Shown here: positions 40,997 to 49,811 of the stretch, one piece after another
How positions within the stretch are numbered: the first letter of the stretch is position 1
Layout of the letters: each line of letters opens with the position of its first letter
Source of the DNA: Psychrobacillus sp042944905
GTDB lineage: Bacteria > Bacillota > Bacilli > Bacillales_A > Planococcaceae
Length of the DNA: 64,000 nucleotides
Direction of reading: 5' to 3'
Assembly (NCBI RefSeq): GCF_042944905.1
Contig: NZ_CP168496.1
Location: 1,364,001-1,428,000, forward strand
Notes under the pieces: model-generated
What the model saw: only the letters and a program-made list of their open reading frames with translations
Told to the model about the DNA's origin: nothing
Database searches by the model: none
Translations under genes and position numbers: made by a program

Positions 40997-42352
40997 ATGG
41001 CATTTGAAGGATTAGCTGAACGACTTCAAGGGACGCTTCAGAAAATTAAAGGAAAAGGAAAAATTTCTGAGGCCGACGTAAAAGAAATGATGAGAGACGT
41101 TCGGTATGCACTTTTAGAAGCAGACGTAAACTTGAAAGTAGTAAAAGAGTTCGTCAAAAATGTTTCAGAACGTGCCGTTGGGCAAGACGTGATGAAGAGT
41201 TTAACACCTGGTCAACAAGTCATTAAAATCGTAAAAGATGAGCTGACGAAGTTGATGGGTGGAGAGCAAAGTCAAATCTCTTTTTCAACAAGACCACCAA
41301 CTGTTATTATGATGGTCGGGTTACAAGGTGCAGGTAAAACGACTACCACAGGTAAATTAGCAAGTTTACTGCGAAAAAAGTATAACAAAAAGCCACTTCT
41401 TGTAGCTGCAGATATTTATCGTCCAGCAGCTGTGCAACAGCTTGAAACGTTAGGTAAGCAGTTGTCTTTACCTGTATTTTCTTTAGGAACTGATATTTCA
41501 CCTGTAGAAATTGTAAAACAAGCAATAGAGCATGCAAAAGAAGAGCATAATGATGTCGTCATCATTGATACGGCGGGACGTCTTCATATTGACGAAATAC
41601 TTATGCAGGAGTTAAAAGATATTCGTGCGATCAAAGAACCGGATGAAGTATTTTTAGTCGTGGATGCAATGACAGGTCAAGATGCGGTCAATGTAGCGAA
41701 TAATTTTAATGAGACAATTGGCATTACAGGTGTCGTATTAACAAAGCTTGATGGAGATACCCGAGGTGGGGCAGCTCTATCAATCCGTTCAGTTACGCAA
41801 AAGCCTATTAAGTTTGTTGGTATGGGAGAAAAAATGGATGCTTTAGAACCCTTCCATCCAGAACGAATGGCTTCTCGTATTTTAGGTATGGGAGATATGA
41901 TGTCGCTTATAGAGAAAGCACAAGCGAATGTTGATGAAGAGAAAGCGAAGGAACTAGAAGAAAAATTCCGTACGCAATCTTTTACATTTGATGACTTTTT
42001 AGAGCAAATTAGTCAAGTTAAAAAAATGGGACCATTGGATGAAATTTTAAAAATGCTTCCAGGAGCAGGTAAAATTAAAGGTTTGGAAAATGCGAAAGTC
42101 GATGAAAAACAAATGGATCGCGTAGAAGCGATTATTTATTCCATGACAACGCAAGAAAAAACAACACCTGAAATTATTAATGGACCAAGAAAAAAGCGGA
42201 TTGCAAAAGGATCTGGAACGACGATACAAGATATCAACAGATTATTAAAGCAATTCGAAGATATGAAAAAAATGATGAAACAAATGACAAACATGCAGTC
42301 TAAAGGGAAGAAAAAGATGAAAATGCCTGGTTTAGACTCGCTTTTTAAATAA
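40997..42352 (+). CDS. ffh: Signal recognition particle protein Ffh
   Basis: A 451-residue GTPase that binds SRP RNA and signal sequences. N and G domains: GLQGAGKTTTTGKLA near 106, DTAGRLHID, TKLDGDTRGGAAL. C-terminal methionine-rich M domain from about 325, with MKKMMKQMTNMQ near the end. GGAGG precedes the start. A weak hairpin (42356-42373) follows, then the rpsP promoter. Confidence 0.96.
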   Translation: MAFEGLAERLQGTLQKIKGKGKISEADVKEMMRDVRYALLEADVNLKVVKEFVKNVSERAVGQDVMKSLTPGQQVIKIVKDELTKLMGGEQSQISFSTRPPTVIMMVGLQGAGKTTTTGKLASLLRKKYNKKPLLVAADIYRPAAVQQLETLGKQLSLPVFSLGTDISPVEIVKQAIEHAKEEHNDVVIIDTAGRLHIDEILMQELKDIRAIKEPDEVFLVVDAMTGQDAVNVANNFNETIGITGVVLTKLDGDTRGGAALSIRSVTQKPIKFVGMGEKMDALEPFHPERMASRILGMGDMMSLIEKAQANVDEEKAKELEEKFRTQSFTFDDFLEQISQVKKMGPLDEILKMLPGAGKIKGLENAKVDEKQMDRVEAIIYSMTTQEKTTPEIINGPRKKRIAKGSGTTIQDINRLLKQFEDMKKMMKQMTNMQSKGKKKMKMPGLDSLFK

Positions 42353-42355
42353 ATT

Positions 42356-42373
42356 CCCCATAAAAAAATGGGG
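42356..42373 (+). terminator. Weak hairpin after ffh
   Basis: CCCCAT and ATGGGG form a 6-bp stem with an A-rich loop; the tail TGTTAAG is poor in T, so read-through into rpsP is likely. Confidence 0.4.
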
Positions 42374-42389
42374 TGTTAAGAAAAAACAC

Positions 42390-42418
42390 TTTACAAACAA
42401 ATAAAAGCTTGATAATAT
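42390..42418 (+). promoter_or_regulatory. rpsP promoter
   Basis: TTTACA 42390-42395 and TAATAT 42413-42418 with a 17-base spacer, 38 bases upstream of rpsP. Confidence 0.6.
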
Positions 42419-42455
42419 ACTATCTTGTGTGAAACTATTCGGAGGTGCAATAAAA

Positions 42456-42728
42456 ATGGCAGTTAAAATTCGTTTAAAACGTATGGGAGCAAAAAAATCT
42501 CCTTTCTATCGTATTGTAGTAGCAGACTCTCGCGCTCCACGTGATGGTCGTCAAATTGAAACAGTAGGTACTTATAATCCACTTACTAAACCAGCTGAAG
42601 TTAAAATTAACGAGGAATTAGCGTTAAAATGGCTTCAAGACGGTGCGAAACCATCTGATACAGTACGTAACTTGTTCTCAGAACAAGGAATTATGGAAAA
42701 ATTCCATAACGCAAAACTCGGCAAATAA
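42456..42728 (+). CDS. rpsP: 30S ribosomal protein S16
   Basis: A 90-residue small-subunit protein. It starts AVKIRLKRMGAKKSPFYRIVVADSR in the usual way; ATG 42456 follows GGAGGTG with an 8-base gap (the in-frame ATG 42429 would add unrelated residues). First gene of rpsP-khpA-rimM-trmD. Confidence 0.97.
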   Translation: MAVKIRLKRMGAKKSPFYRIVVADSRAPRDGRQIETVGTYNPLTKPAEVKINEELALKWLQDGAKPSDTVRNLFSEQGIMEKFHNAKLGK

Positions 42729-42742
42729 TCGGAGGGGACAAT

Positions 42743-42976
42743 GTGAAGCAGCTGATCGAAGCAATCGTAAAACCATTAGTTGATTATCCAGATAAGGTTC
42801 AGATTGAAAAAGAAGAAAGCGTAAACCGTATAGTTTATAAGCTATCTGTTCATCCTGAAGATATGGGGAAAGTAATTGGCAAACAAGGGCGAGTAGCGAA
42901 AGCGATTCGTACTATTGTTTACTCAGCGGCAGGCAGTCACCAGAAGAAAAAAACATATGTCGACATTCTAGATTAA
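42743..42976 (+). CDS. khpA: RNA-binding protein KhpA (YlqC), KH domain
   Basis: A 77-residue single KH-domain protein with the RNA-binding loop VIGKQGRVAKAIR. It works with KhpB in RNA binding that affects cell size in Firmicutes. GTG 42743 is the start, after GGAGGGG. A hairpin with a T tail (42982-43012) separates it from rimM; ylqD, which sits here in B. subtilis, is absent. Confidence 0.93.
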   Translation: MKQLIEAIVKPLVDYPDKVQIEKEESVNRIVYKLSVHPEDMGKVIGKQGRVAKAIRTIVYSAAGSHQKKKTYVDILD

Positions 42977-42981
42977 TGTAC

Positions 42982-43012
42982 AAAAAGGGAGAACAATTTG
43001 TTCTTCCTTTTT
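42982..43012 (+). terminator. Hairpin between khpA and rimM
   Basis: About 13 bp (AAAAGGGAGAACA with TGTTCTTCCTTTT, one G/U pair), ATT loop, T-rich end. It starts a few bases past the khpA stop and would act as a partial terminator inside the operon. Confidence 0.65.
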
Positions 43013-43029
43013 TGATAGGAGGTATTTTT

Positions 43030-43545
43030 ATGGAATGGTTTAACGTTGGTAAAATCGTAAATACACATGGTATTTGGGGAGAAATTCGTGTTATATCTAC
43101 CACAGACTTTCCTGATGAACGCTATGAAGTAGGAAGTGAACTTGGGCTTTATAAAGCAGATGGATCAAAACCGATTATTGTGAAAGTGGCTAGTCATAGA
43201 AAACATAAAAACTTTGATTTGTTAACTTTTGAAGGATATACATTGTTAAAGGATGTTGAACCTTTAAGAGGTGCGGTATTAAAAGTATCGGAAAAATATC
43301 TTTCTGATTTAGAAGATAACGAATTCTATTATCATGAAATTATTGGCTGTTCCGTTGAATCAACGGAAGGTGAAATAATTGGAACTATTACAGAAATTAT
43401 TCAAACAGGTGCCAATGATGTGTGGACTGTTCAACCGACAAAAGGGAAGACGCATTATATTCCTTATATTGAGGATGTAGTAAAAACGGTAGATATTGAT
43501 AATAAAAAGATCATTATTGAAGTGTTAGACGGTTTATTATCATGA
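43030..43545 (+). CDS. rimM: 16S rRNA maturation factor RimM
   Basis: A 171-residue 30S assembly factor that acts near S19. N-terminal RimM domain (VGKIVNTHGIWGEIRV) and C-terminal PRC barrel (about 95-171, DNEFYYHEIIGC, THYIPYIEDVVKTVD). ATG 43030 is chosen for the TAGGAGGT site at 43016-43023; upstream in-frame starts fall in the hairpin. Overlaps trmD. Confidence 0.94.
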   Translation: MEWFNVGKIVNTHGIWGEIRVISTTDFPDERYEVGSELGLYKADGSKPIIVKVASHRKHKNFDLLTFEGYTLLKDVEPLRGAVLKVSEKYLSDLEDNEFYYHEIIGCSVESTEGEIIGTITEIIQTGANDVWTVQPTKGKTHYIPYIEDVVKTVDIDNKKIIIEVLDGLLS

Positions 43546-44273
43546 TGAACATTCATATTCTTTCGCTTTTTCCAGAAATGTTTGCAGGTGTTTTTAATAC
43601 ATCCATTTTGAAAAAAGCACAGGAAAAGAATGAAGTGGTACTAAACGTAGTGAATTTCCGAGATTTTTCTGGAAACAAACATCACCAGGTCGATGATTAT
43701 CCATATGGTGGCGGTGCTGGAATGGTATTAAAGCCAGAACCCATCTTTAATGCAGTTGAGTCTCTCACTTCAAATAAGGAGCAAAAGAGACGCATTATAT
43801 TACTTTGTCCTCAAGGAGAGCGCTTCTCCCAACAAAAAGCGGAAGAACTTTCTCGAGAGGAAGAGCTTATTTTCATTTGCGGACATTATGAAGGTTATGA
43901 TGAACGCATCCGAGAGCATCTTATAACAGATGAAATTTCCTTGGGAGATTTTGTGCTTACTGGAGGAGAGCTTGCCGCAATGACTATCGTAGACAGTGTC
44001 GTTAGGCTATTGCCAAATGTTTTAGGGAATGCGGAGTCACATGAAAAAGATTCTTTTTCAACCGGCCTTCTTGAGCATCCGCATTACACACGTCCAGTAG
44101 AGTATCGAGGATACAAAGTACCTGATGTATTATTATCGGGAAATCATGCGGAGATTGAAAAATGGAGAAGAGAACAGTCTCTAAAACGTACATCGGATAG
44201 AAGGCCCGAGTTATTAGCAACAGCTGAATTGAATGAAGGAGATAAACAAGTCCTTCGCATGTTAAAAGCGTAA
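43542..44273 (+). CDS. trmD: tRNA (guanine37-N1)-methyltransferase
   Basis: A 243-residue SPOUT-class enzyme that prevents frameshifting by methylating G37. HILSLFPEMFAGV, DDYPYGGGAGMVL and the knot GDFVLTGGELAAMTIVD are present. ATG 43542 overlaps the rimM stop; the next codon is also ATG (43545) and is an equally possible start. Confidence 0.95.
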   Translation: MMNIHILSLFPEMFAGVFNTSILKKAQEKNEVVLNVVNFRDFSGNKHHQVDDYPYGGGAGMVLKPEPIFNAVESLTSNKEQKRRIILLCPQGERFSQQKAEELSREEELIFICGHYEGYDERIREHLITDEISLGDFVLTGGELAAMTIVDSVVRLLPNVLGNAESHEKDSFSTGLLEHPHYTRPVEYRGYKVPDVLLSGNHAEIEKWRREQSLKRTSDRRPELLATAELNEGDKQVLRMLKA

Positions 44274-44293
44274 CAGAAATAACGATTAAATTA

Positions 44294-44322
44294 TTGCAAC
44301 AAGAGATCTGTTATGTTATATT
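44294..44322 (+). promoter_or_regulatory. rplS promoter
   Basis: TTGCAA 44294-44299 and TATATT 44317-44322 with a 17-base spacer and a TGT extended -10 directly before. A strong sigma-A promoter separating rplS from trmD. Confidence 0.75.
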
Positions 44323-44329
44323 CTATTAT

Positions 44330-44411
44330 GTACTTCTATGTGAAGTGCGCATTTTGGGTGTTCCGCTGCAACAGTTAATGGGTGTAAGAACATTCTATAC
44401 AAGGAGAGAAA
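44330..44411 (+). ncRNA. L19 ribosomal protein leader
   Basis: Between promoter and rplS lies CTTCTATGTGAAGTGC, CATTTTGGGTGTTCCGC, then TTAATGGGTGTAAGAACATTC and the AAGGAG site. This order of motifs matches the L19 leader of Bacillales, which binds L19 to repress its own translation. Recognised from memory of the B. subtilis leader; a covariance-model match was not run. Confidence 0.7.
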
Positions 44412-44414
44412 ATG

Positions 44415-44759
44415 ATGCAAAACATTATTTCAGAAATCACAAAAGAACAATTACGCTCAGATCTTCCTACTTTCCGCCCAGGTGACACAGTTCGTGTACA
44501 CGTTAAGGTAGTAGAGGGAACTCGTGAACGTATCCAAATGTACGAAGGTGTTGTTATTAAACGTCGTGGTGGCGGAATTAGCGAAACTTTTACAGTTCGT
44601 AAAATCTCTTCCGGCGTTGGTGTTGAACGTACATTCCCTGTACACACACCGAAAATTGCAAACTTAGAAATTATTCGTCGTGGTAAAGTTCGTCGTGCTA
44701 AATTGTACTACTTACGCGATCTACGCGGTAAAGCGGCTCGTATTAAAGAACGTCGCTAA
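44415..44759 (+). CDS. rplS: 50S ribosomal protein L19
   Basis: A 114-residue protein at the 30S/50S interface. Core FRPGDTVRVHVKVVEG, VIKRRGGGISETFTVRK and the C-terminal LRGKAARIKERR are standard. Two ATG codons stand in a row (44412, 44415); the second gives the family-like MQN start and the better 8-base gap to AAGGAG. Confidence 0.96.
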   Translation: MQNIISEITKEQLRSDLPTFRPGDTVRVHVKVVEGTRERIQMYEGVVIKRRGGGISETFTVRKISSGVGVERTFPVHTPKIANLEIIRRGKVRRAKLYYLRDLRGKAARIKERR

Positions 44760-44773
44760 TAGTAAAAAAAGTA

Positions 44774-44819
44774 AATGTTGTAGCAAAAGTGAACCCACTT
44801 TTGCTACAACATTTTTTCA
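44774..44819 (+). terminator. rplS terminator
   Basis: A perfect 18-bp stem (44774-44791 with 44796-44813), AACC loop and T6 tail. Confidence 0.95.
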
Positions 44820-45154
44820 TAAAAGCAAAAGAAAATCAGTTCATACTCATACTCATTTTCGTTGCAAGACTTCTTTTTACGCTTCGTCTCACATAAAGTT
44901 AACTCGTTATATAGAGAAATGGTTGCTTTCACGATAAAATTGGTTTCTCTAATATACTTTTTTCCTTTTATAAAATAGCAAAAGGTGAAATTATATTTTT
45001 TCGGCTGCTGATATCTCTTTAATAAGTGTCTATCATTTAGATATGTCACAAAAACGTTCGGAAATCATTACTAAAAATAAAATTCTTTCTTTTCTTTTTG
45101 CTTGAAATAGATTTTCCTTGTACAATAAAGGGAGCATATAAAGGGGGCAAGTTG
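44820..45154. other. 335-base gap between rplS terminator and sipS
   Basis: AT-rich, no coding pattern. It ends with a promoter for sipS. A 7-bp dyad AGAGAAA/TTTCTCT spans 44914-44951. Confidence 0.6.
45098..45126 (+). promoter_or_regulatory. sipS promoter
   Basis: TTGCTT 45098-45103 and TACAAT 45121-45126, 17 bases apart, 29 bases upstream of the sipS start codon. Confidence 0.55.
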
Positions 45155-45718
45155 ATGGAACGAGTGAAGAAAGAAAAGAACGAATTATGGGAGTGGTCCA
45201 AAGCCCTGTTAATTGCCTTTGGTATCGCCGCGATTATTCGTTTCTTTTTATTTACACCAATAGTAGTAGACGGTGAATCAATGATGCCGACTTTAAAAAA
45301 TGGTGACCGAATGGTTGTCAATAAAATTGGTTATATGGTTGGTGAACCACATCGTTTTGATATAGTTGTATTTCATGCTCCAGAGCAAAAAAATTACATT
45401 AAACGTGTAATTGGACTTCCTGGAGATCGTGTTGAATATAAAAATGATCAGCTATACATTAACGGCAAAGCAATTCCAGAACCATATTTAGATCAGTACA
45501 AAAGTGAAATTACGGAGGGGTCTTTAACAGATGACTTCACGTTAGCAGAGACAGCTGCCCAAGTGGATAAAATTCCAGAAGGTTATATTTTTGTAATGGG
45601 AGATAACCGAAGATACAGTAAAGATAGTCGACTTATTGGTTTGGTTGCAATTGATGAGATAATTGGAAATACAAATCTCGTCTTCTGGCCATTTGATGAA
45701 ATTGGCTTTGTGAAATAG
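45155..45718 (+). CDS. Type I signal peptidase
   Basis: A 187-residue membrane-anchored protease that removes signal peptides from exported proteins. One N-terminal membrane segment (ALLIAFGIAAIIRFFLF, about 16-32), the catalytic Ser in DGESMMPTL, Lys in YIKRVIGLPGD, and the GDNRRYSKDSR box are all present: the Gram-positive P-type of one transmembrane span. ATG 45155 follows AAAGGGGG. It stands between rplS and rbgA, as in several Bacillaceae; B. subtilis has none here. Confidence 0.95.
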   Translation: MERVKKEKNELWEWSKALLIAFGIAAIIRFFLFTPIVVDGESMMPTLKNGDRMVVNKIGYMVGEPHRFDIVVFHAPEQKNYIKRVIGLPGDRVEYKNDQLYINGKAIPEPYLDQYKSEITEGSLTDDFTLAETAAQVDKIPEGYIFVMGDNRRYSKDSRLIGLVAIDEIIGNTNLVFWPFDEIGFVK

Positions 45719-45802
45719 TAAAAACGAAAATTATTGGAATAATTGAAAGTTAGAAAGTAGAAGAGTAAATACTTTCTCATCCTTTAAAGGAGGAGATATA
45801 AC

Positions 45803-46651
45803 ATGACCATACAATGGTTTCCGGGTCATATGGCCAAAGCAAGAAGAGAAGTTACAGAGAATTTAAAACTGGTGGATATCATTTTTGAATTAGTAGATGC
45901 ACGTTTGCCGTTATCTTCTAGAAATCCGATGATCGATCAAGTCGTACATCAAAAAACGAGATTACTTATATTAAATAAGATGGACATGGCAGATGAAATG
46001 GAAACAAAAAAATGGATAGCCTATTTTGACTCAAAAGGGCTTCCTACAGTGACGATAAACTCTTTAGAAGGAAAAGGTCTACAAGCTGTCTTTAAAGCCG
46101 CTAAAGAGCTTTTAAAGCCCAAATGGGATCGGATGAAAGAAAGAGGTATAAAACCTCGAGCAATTCGAGCGATGATTGTTGGTATTCCGAACGTCGGAAA
46201 ATCCACACTGATTAATCGATTTGCTAAAAAGAACATTGCAAAAACTGGTAATACACCTGGCCTTACTAAGAGGCAGCAATGGATAAAAGTCGAAAGGGAA
46301 ATCGAATTACTGGATACTCCTGGTATTCTTTGGCCTAAATTCGAAGACCAACAAGTTGGCTATAAGCTTGCATTAACTGGAGCTATAAAAGATGCGCTGA
46401 TCAATATGGAAGATTTAGCAGTGTACGGACTTCGATTTTTGCAAGAACATTATCCAAAGCGCATGGAAGATAGATATCAATTGACAGAAGTTAGTGAAGA
46501 CTTAGTGGAAACTTTCGATCATATTGGAAAGTTAAGAAGATGTTTTGCTGGCGGTGGAGAGATTGACTACGATCAAGTAGCCGAACTAATCGTACGAGAT
46601 ATTCGAAATCTTCATTTAGGTCGCTTAACTTTTGATAATGTAACTGAATAA
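45803..46651 (+). CDS. rbgA: Ribosome biogenesis GTPase RbgA (YlqF)
   Basis: A 282-residue circularly permuted GTPase needed for late 50S assembly (L16 incorporation). It opens IQWFPGHMAKARRE; G4 LNKMDMAD precedes G1 GIPNVGKSTLINR and G3 DTPGILWPKF, the permuted order. C-terminal ANTAR-like RNA-binding domain from about 200. AAAGGAGGAG ribosome binding site. Confidence 0.95.
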   Translation: MTIQWFPGHMAKARREVTENLKLVDIIFELVDARLPLSSRNPMIDQVVHQKTRLLILNKMDMADEMETKKWIAYFDSKGLPTVTINSLEGKGLQAVFKAAKELLKPKWDRMKERGIKPRAIRAMIVGIPNVGKSTLINRFAKKNIAKTGNTPGLTKRQQWIKVEREIELLDTPGILWPKFEDQQVGYKLALTGAIKDALINMEDLAVYGLRFLQEHYPKRMEDRYQLTEVSEDLVETFDHIGKLRRCFAGGGEIDYDQVAELIVRDIRNLHLGRLTFDNVTE

Positions 46652-46664
46652 AACAAAAAAATTT

Positions 46665-46697
46665 ACCCTTTTTGCCATTTGGTGAAAAGGGTTTTCT
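46665..46697 (+). terminator. rbgA terminator
   Basis: ACCCTTTTTGCC pairs with GGTGAAAAGGGT around an ATTT loop, followed by TTTTC. Confidence 0.75.
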
Positions 46698-46748
46698 CGA
46701 TTTTTCCATAAATATACCGATACATATACTAATACTTAGAAAGTTGAT

Positions 46749-47528
46749 GTGAACCAAATGTTAAGCTTGAAAGAAATAAAAGGAAAGTTAGAAAGTACGA
46801 TTACTTGGCAGTCGTGGATGAATGAATTGGAGACGGATAGTAGAATTGGTGCAATCAAGTTATTAAATACTTGGAAGAACAAGCAATCTCAACTTGAAAA
46901 AGAAATACTTGCACATGAAGAAAAGTGTTTGTTTGATGCAAGCTTTTGCCGACACAAGACAGACTTAGTGGCTGGTGTAGATGAAGCAGGACGCGGTCCA
47001 CTTGCTGGACCAGTAGTTACAGCAGCAGTCATCTTAAATGACAATACAGATGAACTTATCGGTTTAAATGACTCCAAACAAATATCAAAGAAGAAACGGC
47101 AAGAACTAGCGATTAAAATAAAAAATAATGCAATCAGCTATTTTATTCATTTTCAATCTGTAGAAAAAATAGATGAACTTAATATCTACGAAGCAACAAA
47201 ACAGTCTATGACAGAAGCGGTCTTAAATTTAAAGGAACGTCCATCAGTAGTTTTGGTTGATGCGATGAAACTTCCGATTGTGATAGAAACGCACTCTATT
47301 ATAAAAGGGGATGCTAAAAGTTTGGCAATTGCAGCAGCATCTATACTAGCGAAAACCGCACGTGATGACTATATGGATCAATTACATGAAGAATACCCGC
47401 AGTATTTATTTAACAAGCACGCCGGGTATGGTACGAAACAACATGTAGACATGATCTATCAGTACGGTCCTACTATCCATCATAGGAAAACATTCGAACC
47501 GATTAAATCATTAATAAAAATGAGGTGA
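46749..47528 (+). CDS. rnhB: Ribonuclease HII
   Basis: A 259-residue enzyme that cuts RNA in RNA/DNA hybrids, for example single ribonucleotides in DNA. The acidic DEDD active site begins AGVDEAGRGPLAGPVV near residue 76 and includes LVDAMKLP; HKxxHGYG-like NKHAGYGTKQH near the end. An N-terminal helical extension of about 70 residues is normal in Bacillales. The start is GTG 46749 or ATG 46758; neither has a good Shine-Dalgarno. Confidence 0.93.
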   Translation: MNQMLSLKEIKGKLESTITWQSWMNELETDSRIGAIKLLNTWKNKQSQLEKEILAHEEKCLFDASFCRHKTDLVAGVDEAGRGPLAGPVVTAAVILNDNTDELIGLNDSKQISKKKRQELAIKIKNNAISYFIHFQSVEKIDELNIYEATKQSMTEAVLNLKERPSVVLVDAMKLPIVIETHSIIKGDAKSLAIAAASILAKTARDDYMDQLHEEYPQYLFNKHAGYGTKQHVDMIYQYGPTIHHRKTFEPIKSLIKMR

Positions 47529-47532
47529 ATAA

Positions 47533-49389
47533 ATGTCTTCTACATCTTTTACGTCCATTCAATCCCAATCGACACAAGTAATTACATCAAATACTCAAGT
47601 ATCCATGAAAGAAGGACAAGTTGTTCACGGAACCATTAAAAAATTGTTTCCAAACCAAACGGCAGAAGTACAAATTGGCAATCAAAAAGTAATTGCAAAA
47701 CTTGAAACTCCACTTAAAGCCGGAGATGCTCATTTTTTTCAAGTGACCAAATCAGAGCCTGAACTGCAATTAAAAGTAGTATCAGGACCGCTAACCCAAG
47801 GAAACTCACTGTCTCAACAAGCGCAGCAACTTTTGCAAGTGATGAATTTAACTAAAACTACAGAAATGCAAGCAGTCGTTCAATTTTATCTAAAAGAACA
47901 ATTACCAATTTCAAAAGACTTATTACTCCAAGTAGAACAATTATTAAAGCAACTTCCTTCCAATTCGACTATGAATGAAGGGTTAGAAGCAATCCGCAAG
48001 ATGACGGAGCTGAAATTCCCTTTAACGCAACAAATAGTTGAATCTGTATTAAGCGGGAAGTCTACAAATGGTTTACAAACACTTATTCAGGATTTCAAAG
48101 TTGCTTTACGAGAGGATTTTTCTGTTTCTTCCAGTATAAAAAACAATATACTTCAGACTTTGCAAAAAATAGCAGAGCCATTTGGAGAGCCTGTTGCAGG
48201 AGCATTGATAGGAAGACTAATAGAAAATTTACAAAATCCACAAATAAGCATGGGTACTAAGTTTCCTTTGCTGCAGGCGTTAAAAGAAGCAGAAGTCTTA
48301 CCGATAACTGCATCGTTGCATAATATTGTGCCAGCTTCTGCATCTGTTTCCATATCAAATTCTGCAGGTAATATTATGAATAAGCTAACCGAAATGCCAG
48401 CCAATGAACAAAACTCGATAATCACACAACTTCGAGACTGGATAAGTGCTCAACCCTTGTTAACGACGGGGCAAAAAGAACAAATACTATCTTTATTTAA
48501 GGATAGTGGCCAGCCAATGCAAATTTCAACAGTGAGTAATGCGCTAGTGCAAGTTTTTGCCGAGCAAAGTCAGCAAGCTATCTTCTCAAAAGATGCACAT
48601 GGTCTGACTGCAAGGGAACATCTATTATCTTTACTGGGAAAAGCTGCAAATGCTGACGTAGTTAGTCAAACACTTCAACAGGTCATTTCAATGAGTAAGA
48701 ATAGTTCACAAACAATTTTTTCTGCTTCACTACAACAAACGGAAGAACAAGTACTAAATCAGCTAGATGGAAAAGCATTTGAACATGCGATGAAAGAAGT
48801 ATTAAAAAATCTTGGGTTTAGTTACGAAGCAAAAATTAACCATCCTAATGAAGACGTAAGAAAGCTTGCTTTAGAGTTAAAACCACAGCTAGTGGAGTTA
48901 ATTCAAAATCAAACTATCTCTTCTCCACTAAAAGATCATGCGCATTTACTATTAAATCGCATGAATGGCTTGCAAATGCTATCAAATGAAAATGGACCTC
49001 AGCATCAGTTGTTAATGCAAGTTCCTCTAGAATTTCTAGGAAAGAAAATGGATGCTACGCTTGAATGGAATGGACGAATGAAAGAAAATGGAAAAATTGA
49101 TTCAGATTTTGCGAGAATTATGTTTTATTTGCAATTGGACGCTTTAAAAGAAACAGTAGTGGACATGCAAGTTCAAAACCGAGTTGTCACAATCTCTTTA
49201 TACAATAATGATGCCAGCTTGAAACCAATAGCGAACGCGTTGAAAGATTCTCTAAAAGAAGGACTTTTGACAGTAGGGTATAAACTATCTGGTGTTTTTA
49301 TGAAGACCTTTGACGATCACAAACTTTCCTCGCAATTAAACTCAAAATTACTTTCAAAAGAATCACAGGGAGTAGACATAAGAATATGA
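47533..49389 (+). CDS. ylqG: YlqG-like protein, distant flagellar hook-length control relative
   Basis: A 618-residue Gln/Ser/Leu-rich protein, with no membrane segments, starting four bases past rnhB. The N-terminal region (VHGTIKKLFPNQTAEVQIGNQ) has an OB-like pattern, the long middle is helical low-complexity, and the C-terminal (about 510-600, WNGRMKENGKIDSDFARIMFYL, VVDMQVQNRVVTISLYNND) resembles the FliK-type C-terminal domain. The next gene encodes a FlhB-tail-like protein, and in flagellar export FliK and FlhB act as partners, so the pair may be a related but independent module. Function is not established. Confidence 0.8.
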   Translation: MSSTSFTSIQSQSTQVITSNTQVSMKEGQVVHGTIKKLFPNQTAEVQIGNQKVIAKLETPLKAGDAHFFQVTKSEPELQLKVVSGPLTQGNSLSQQAQQLLQVMNLTKTTEMQAVVQFYLKEQLPISKDLLLQVEQLLKQLPSNSTMNEGLEAIRKMTELKFPLTQQIVESVLSGKSTNGLQTLIQDFKVALREDFSVSSSIKNNILQTLQKIAEPFGEPVAGALIGRLIENLQNPQISMGTKFPLLQALKEAEVLPITASLHNIVPASASVSISNSAGNIMNKLTEMPANEQNSIITQLRDWISAQPLLTTGQKEQILSLFKDSGQPMQISTVSNALVQVFAEQSQQAIFSKDAHGLTAREHLLSLLGKAANADVVSQTLQQVISMSKNSSQTIFSASLQQTEEQVLNQLDGKAFEHAMKEVLKNLGFSYEAKINHPNEDVRKLALELKPQLVELIQNQTISSPLKDHAHLLLNRMNGLQMLSNENGPQHQLLMQVPLEFLGKKMDATLEWNGRMKENGKIDSDFARIMFYLQLDALKETVVDMQVQNRVVTISLYNNDASLKPIANALKDSLKEGLLTVGYKLSGVFMKTFDDHKLSSQLNSKLLSKESQGVDIRI

Positions 49390-49676
49390 CAGATGAAAAA
49401 CATGCACGAAAAGAAGCGGTTGCTTTAAGTTATAAACCAGGCATTATACAAGCACCAACGGTTGTAGCGAAAGGGAAAGGGAAAATAGCTGAAAATATTT
49501 TACTCAAGGCAAAAGAGCATAATGTGCCGATTCAAGAGGATCCAAGTTTAGTAGAACTTCTGGGGCAATTAGATATTAATCAATCTATTCCGGAAGAGTT
49601 GTATCAGGCGGTAGCTGAGGTGTTTTCATTCGTTTATAAATTGGATAAAGAAAAAAGTAAACATACAAATTTGTAG
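49386..49676 (+). CDS. ylqH: YlqH, FlhB C-terminal-domain homologue
   Basis: A 96-residue protein matching the cytoplasmic tail of the flagellar export switch FlhB: EAVALSYKPG, then GKGKIAENILLKAKEHNVPIQEDPSLVELL, then IPEELYQAVAEVFSFVY. The membrane part of FlhB is missing. The autocleavage motif NPTH is replaced by QAPTV, so no self-cleavage is expected. It overlaps ylqG by four bases. Confidence 0.88.
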   Translation: MTDEKHARKEAVALSYKPGIIQAPTVVAKGKGKIAENILLKAKEHNVPIQEDPSLVELLGQLDINQSIPEELYQAVAEVFSFVYKLDKEKSKHTNL

Positions 49677-49734
49677 TATTAAATTCGACAAGGTATCCGA
49701 ATATTCGCAGTTTAATAGAAATACTGTACTTTTG

Positions 49735-49763
49735 TAGACAAGATGTGACTGTTTTATTACAAT
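49735..49763 (+). promoter_or_regulatory. sucC promoter
   Basis: TAGACA 49735-49740 and TACAAT 49758-49763 with a 17-base spacer, 49 bases ahead of sucC. Confidence 0.6.
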
Positions 49764-49811
49764 GGGGTAGGTAGTAAATTACTGGACATAAGTTTGATTG
49801 GAGGATGTAAA

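Noticed and set aside
44280..44411. T-box leader ahead of rplS
   Set aside because: No TGGNACCGCG T-box sequence; the motifs match the L19 leader instead.
44991..45012. Possible third remnant of the structured element (GAAATTATATTTTTTCGGCTG)
   Set aside because: The loop is only partly similar, the left stem arm is missing and none of the later parts (AGAATAG stem, GCGAYGGAC, terminal hairpin) follow.
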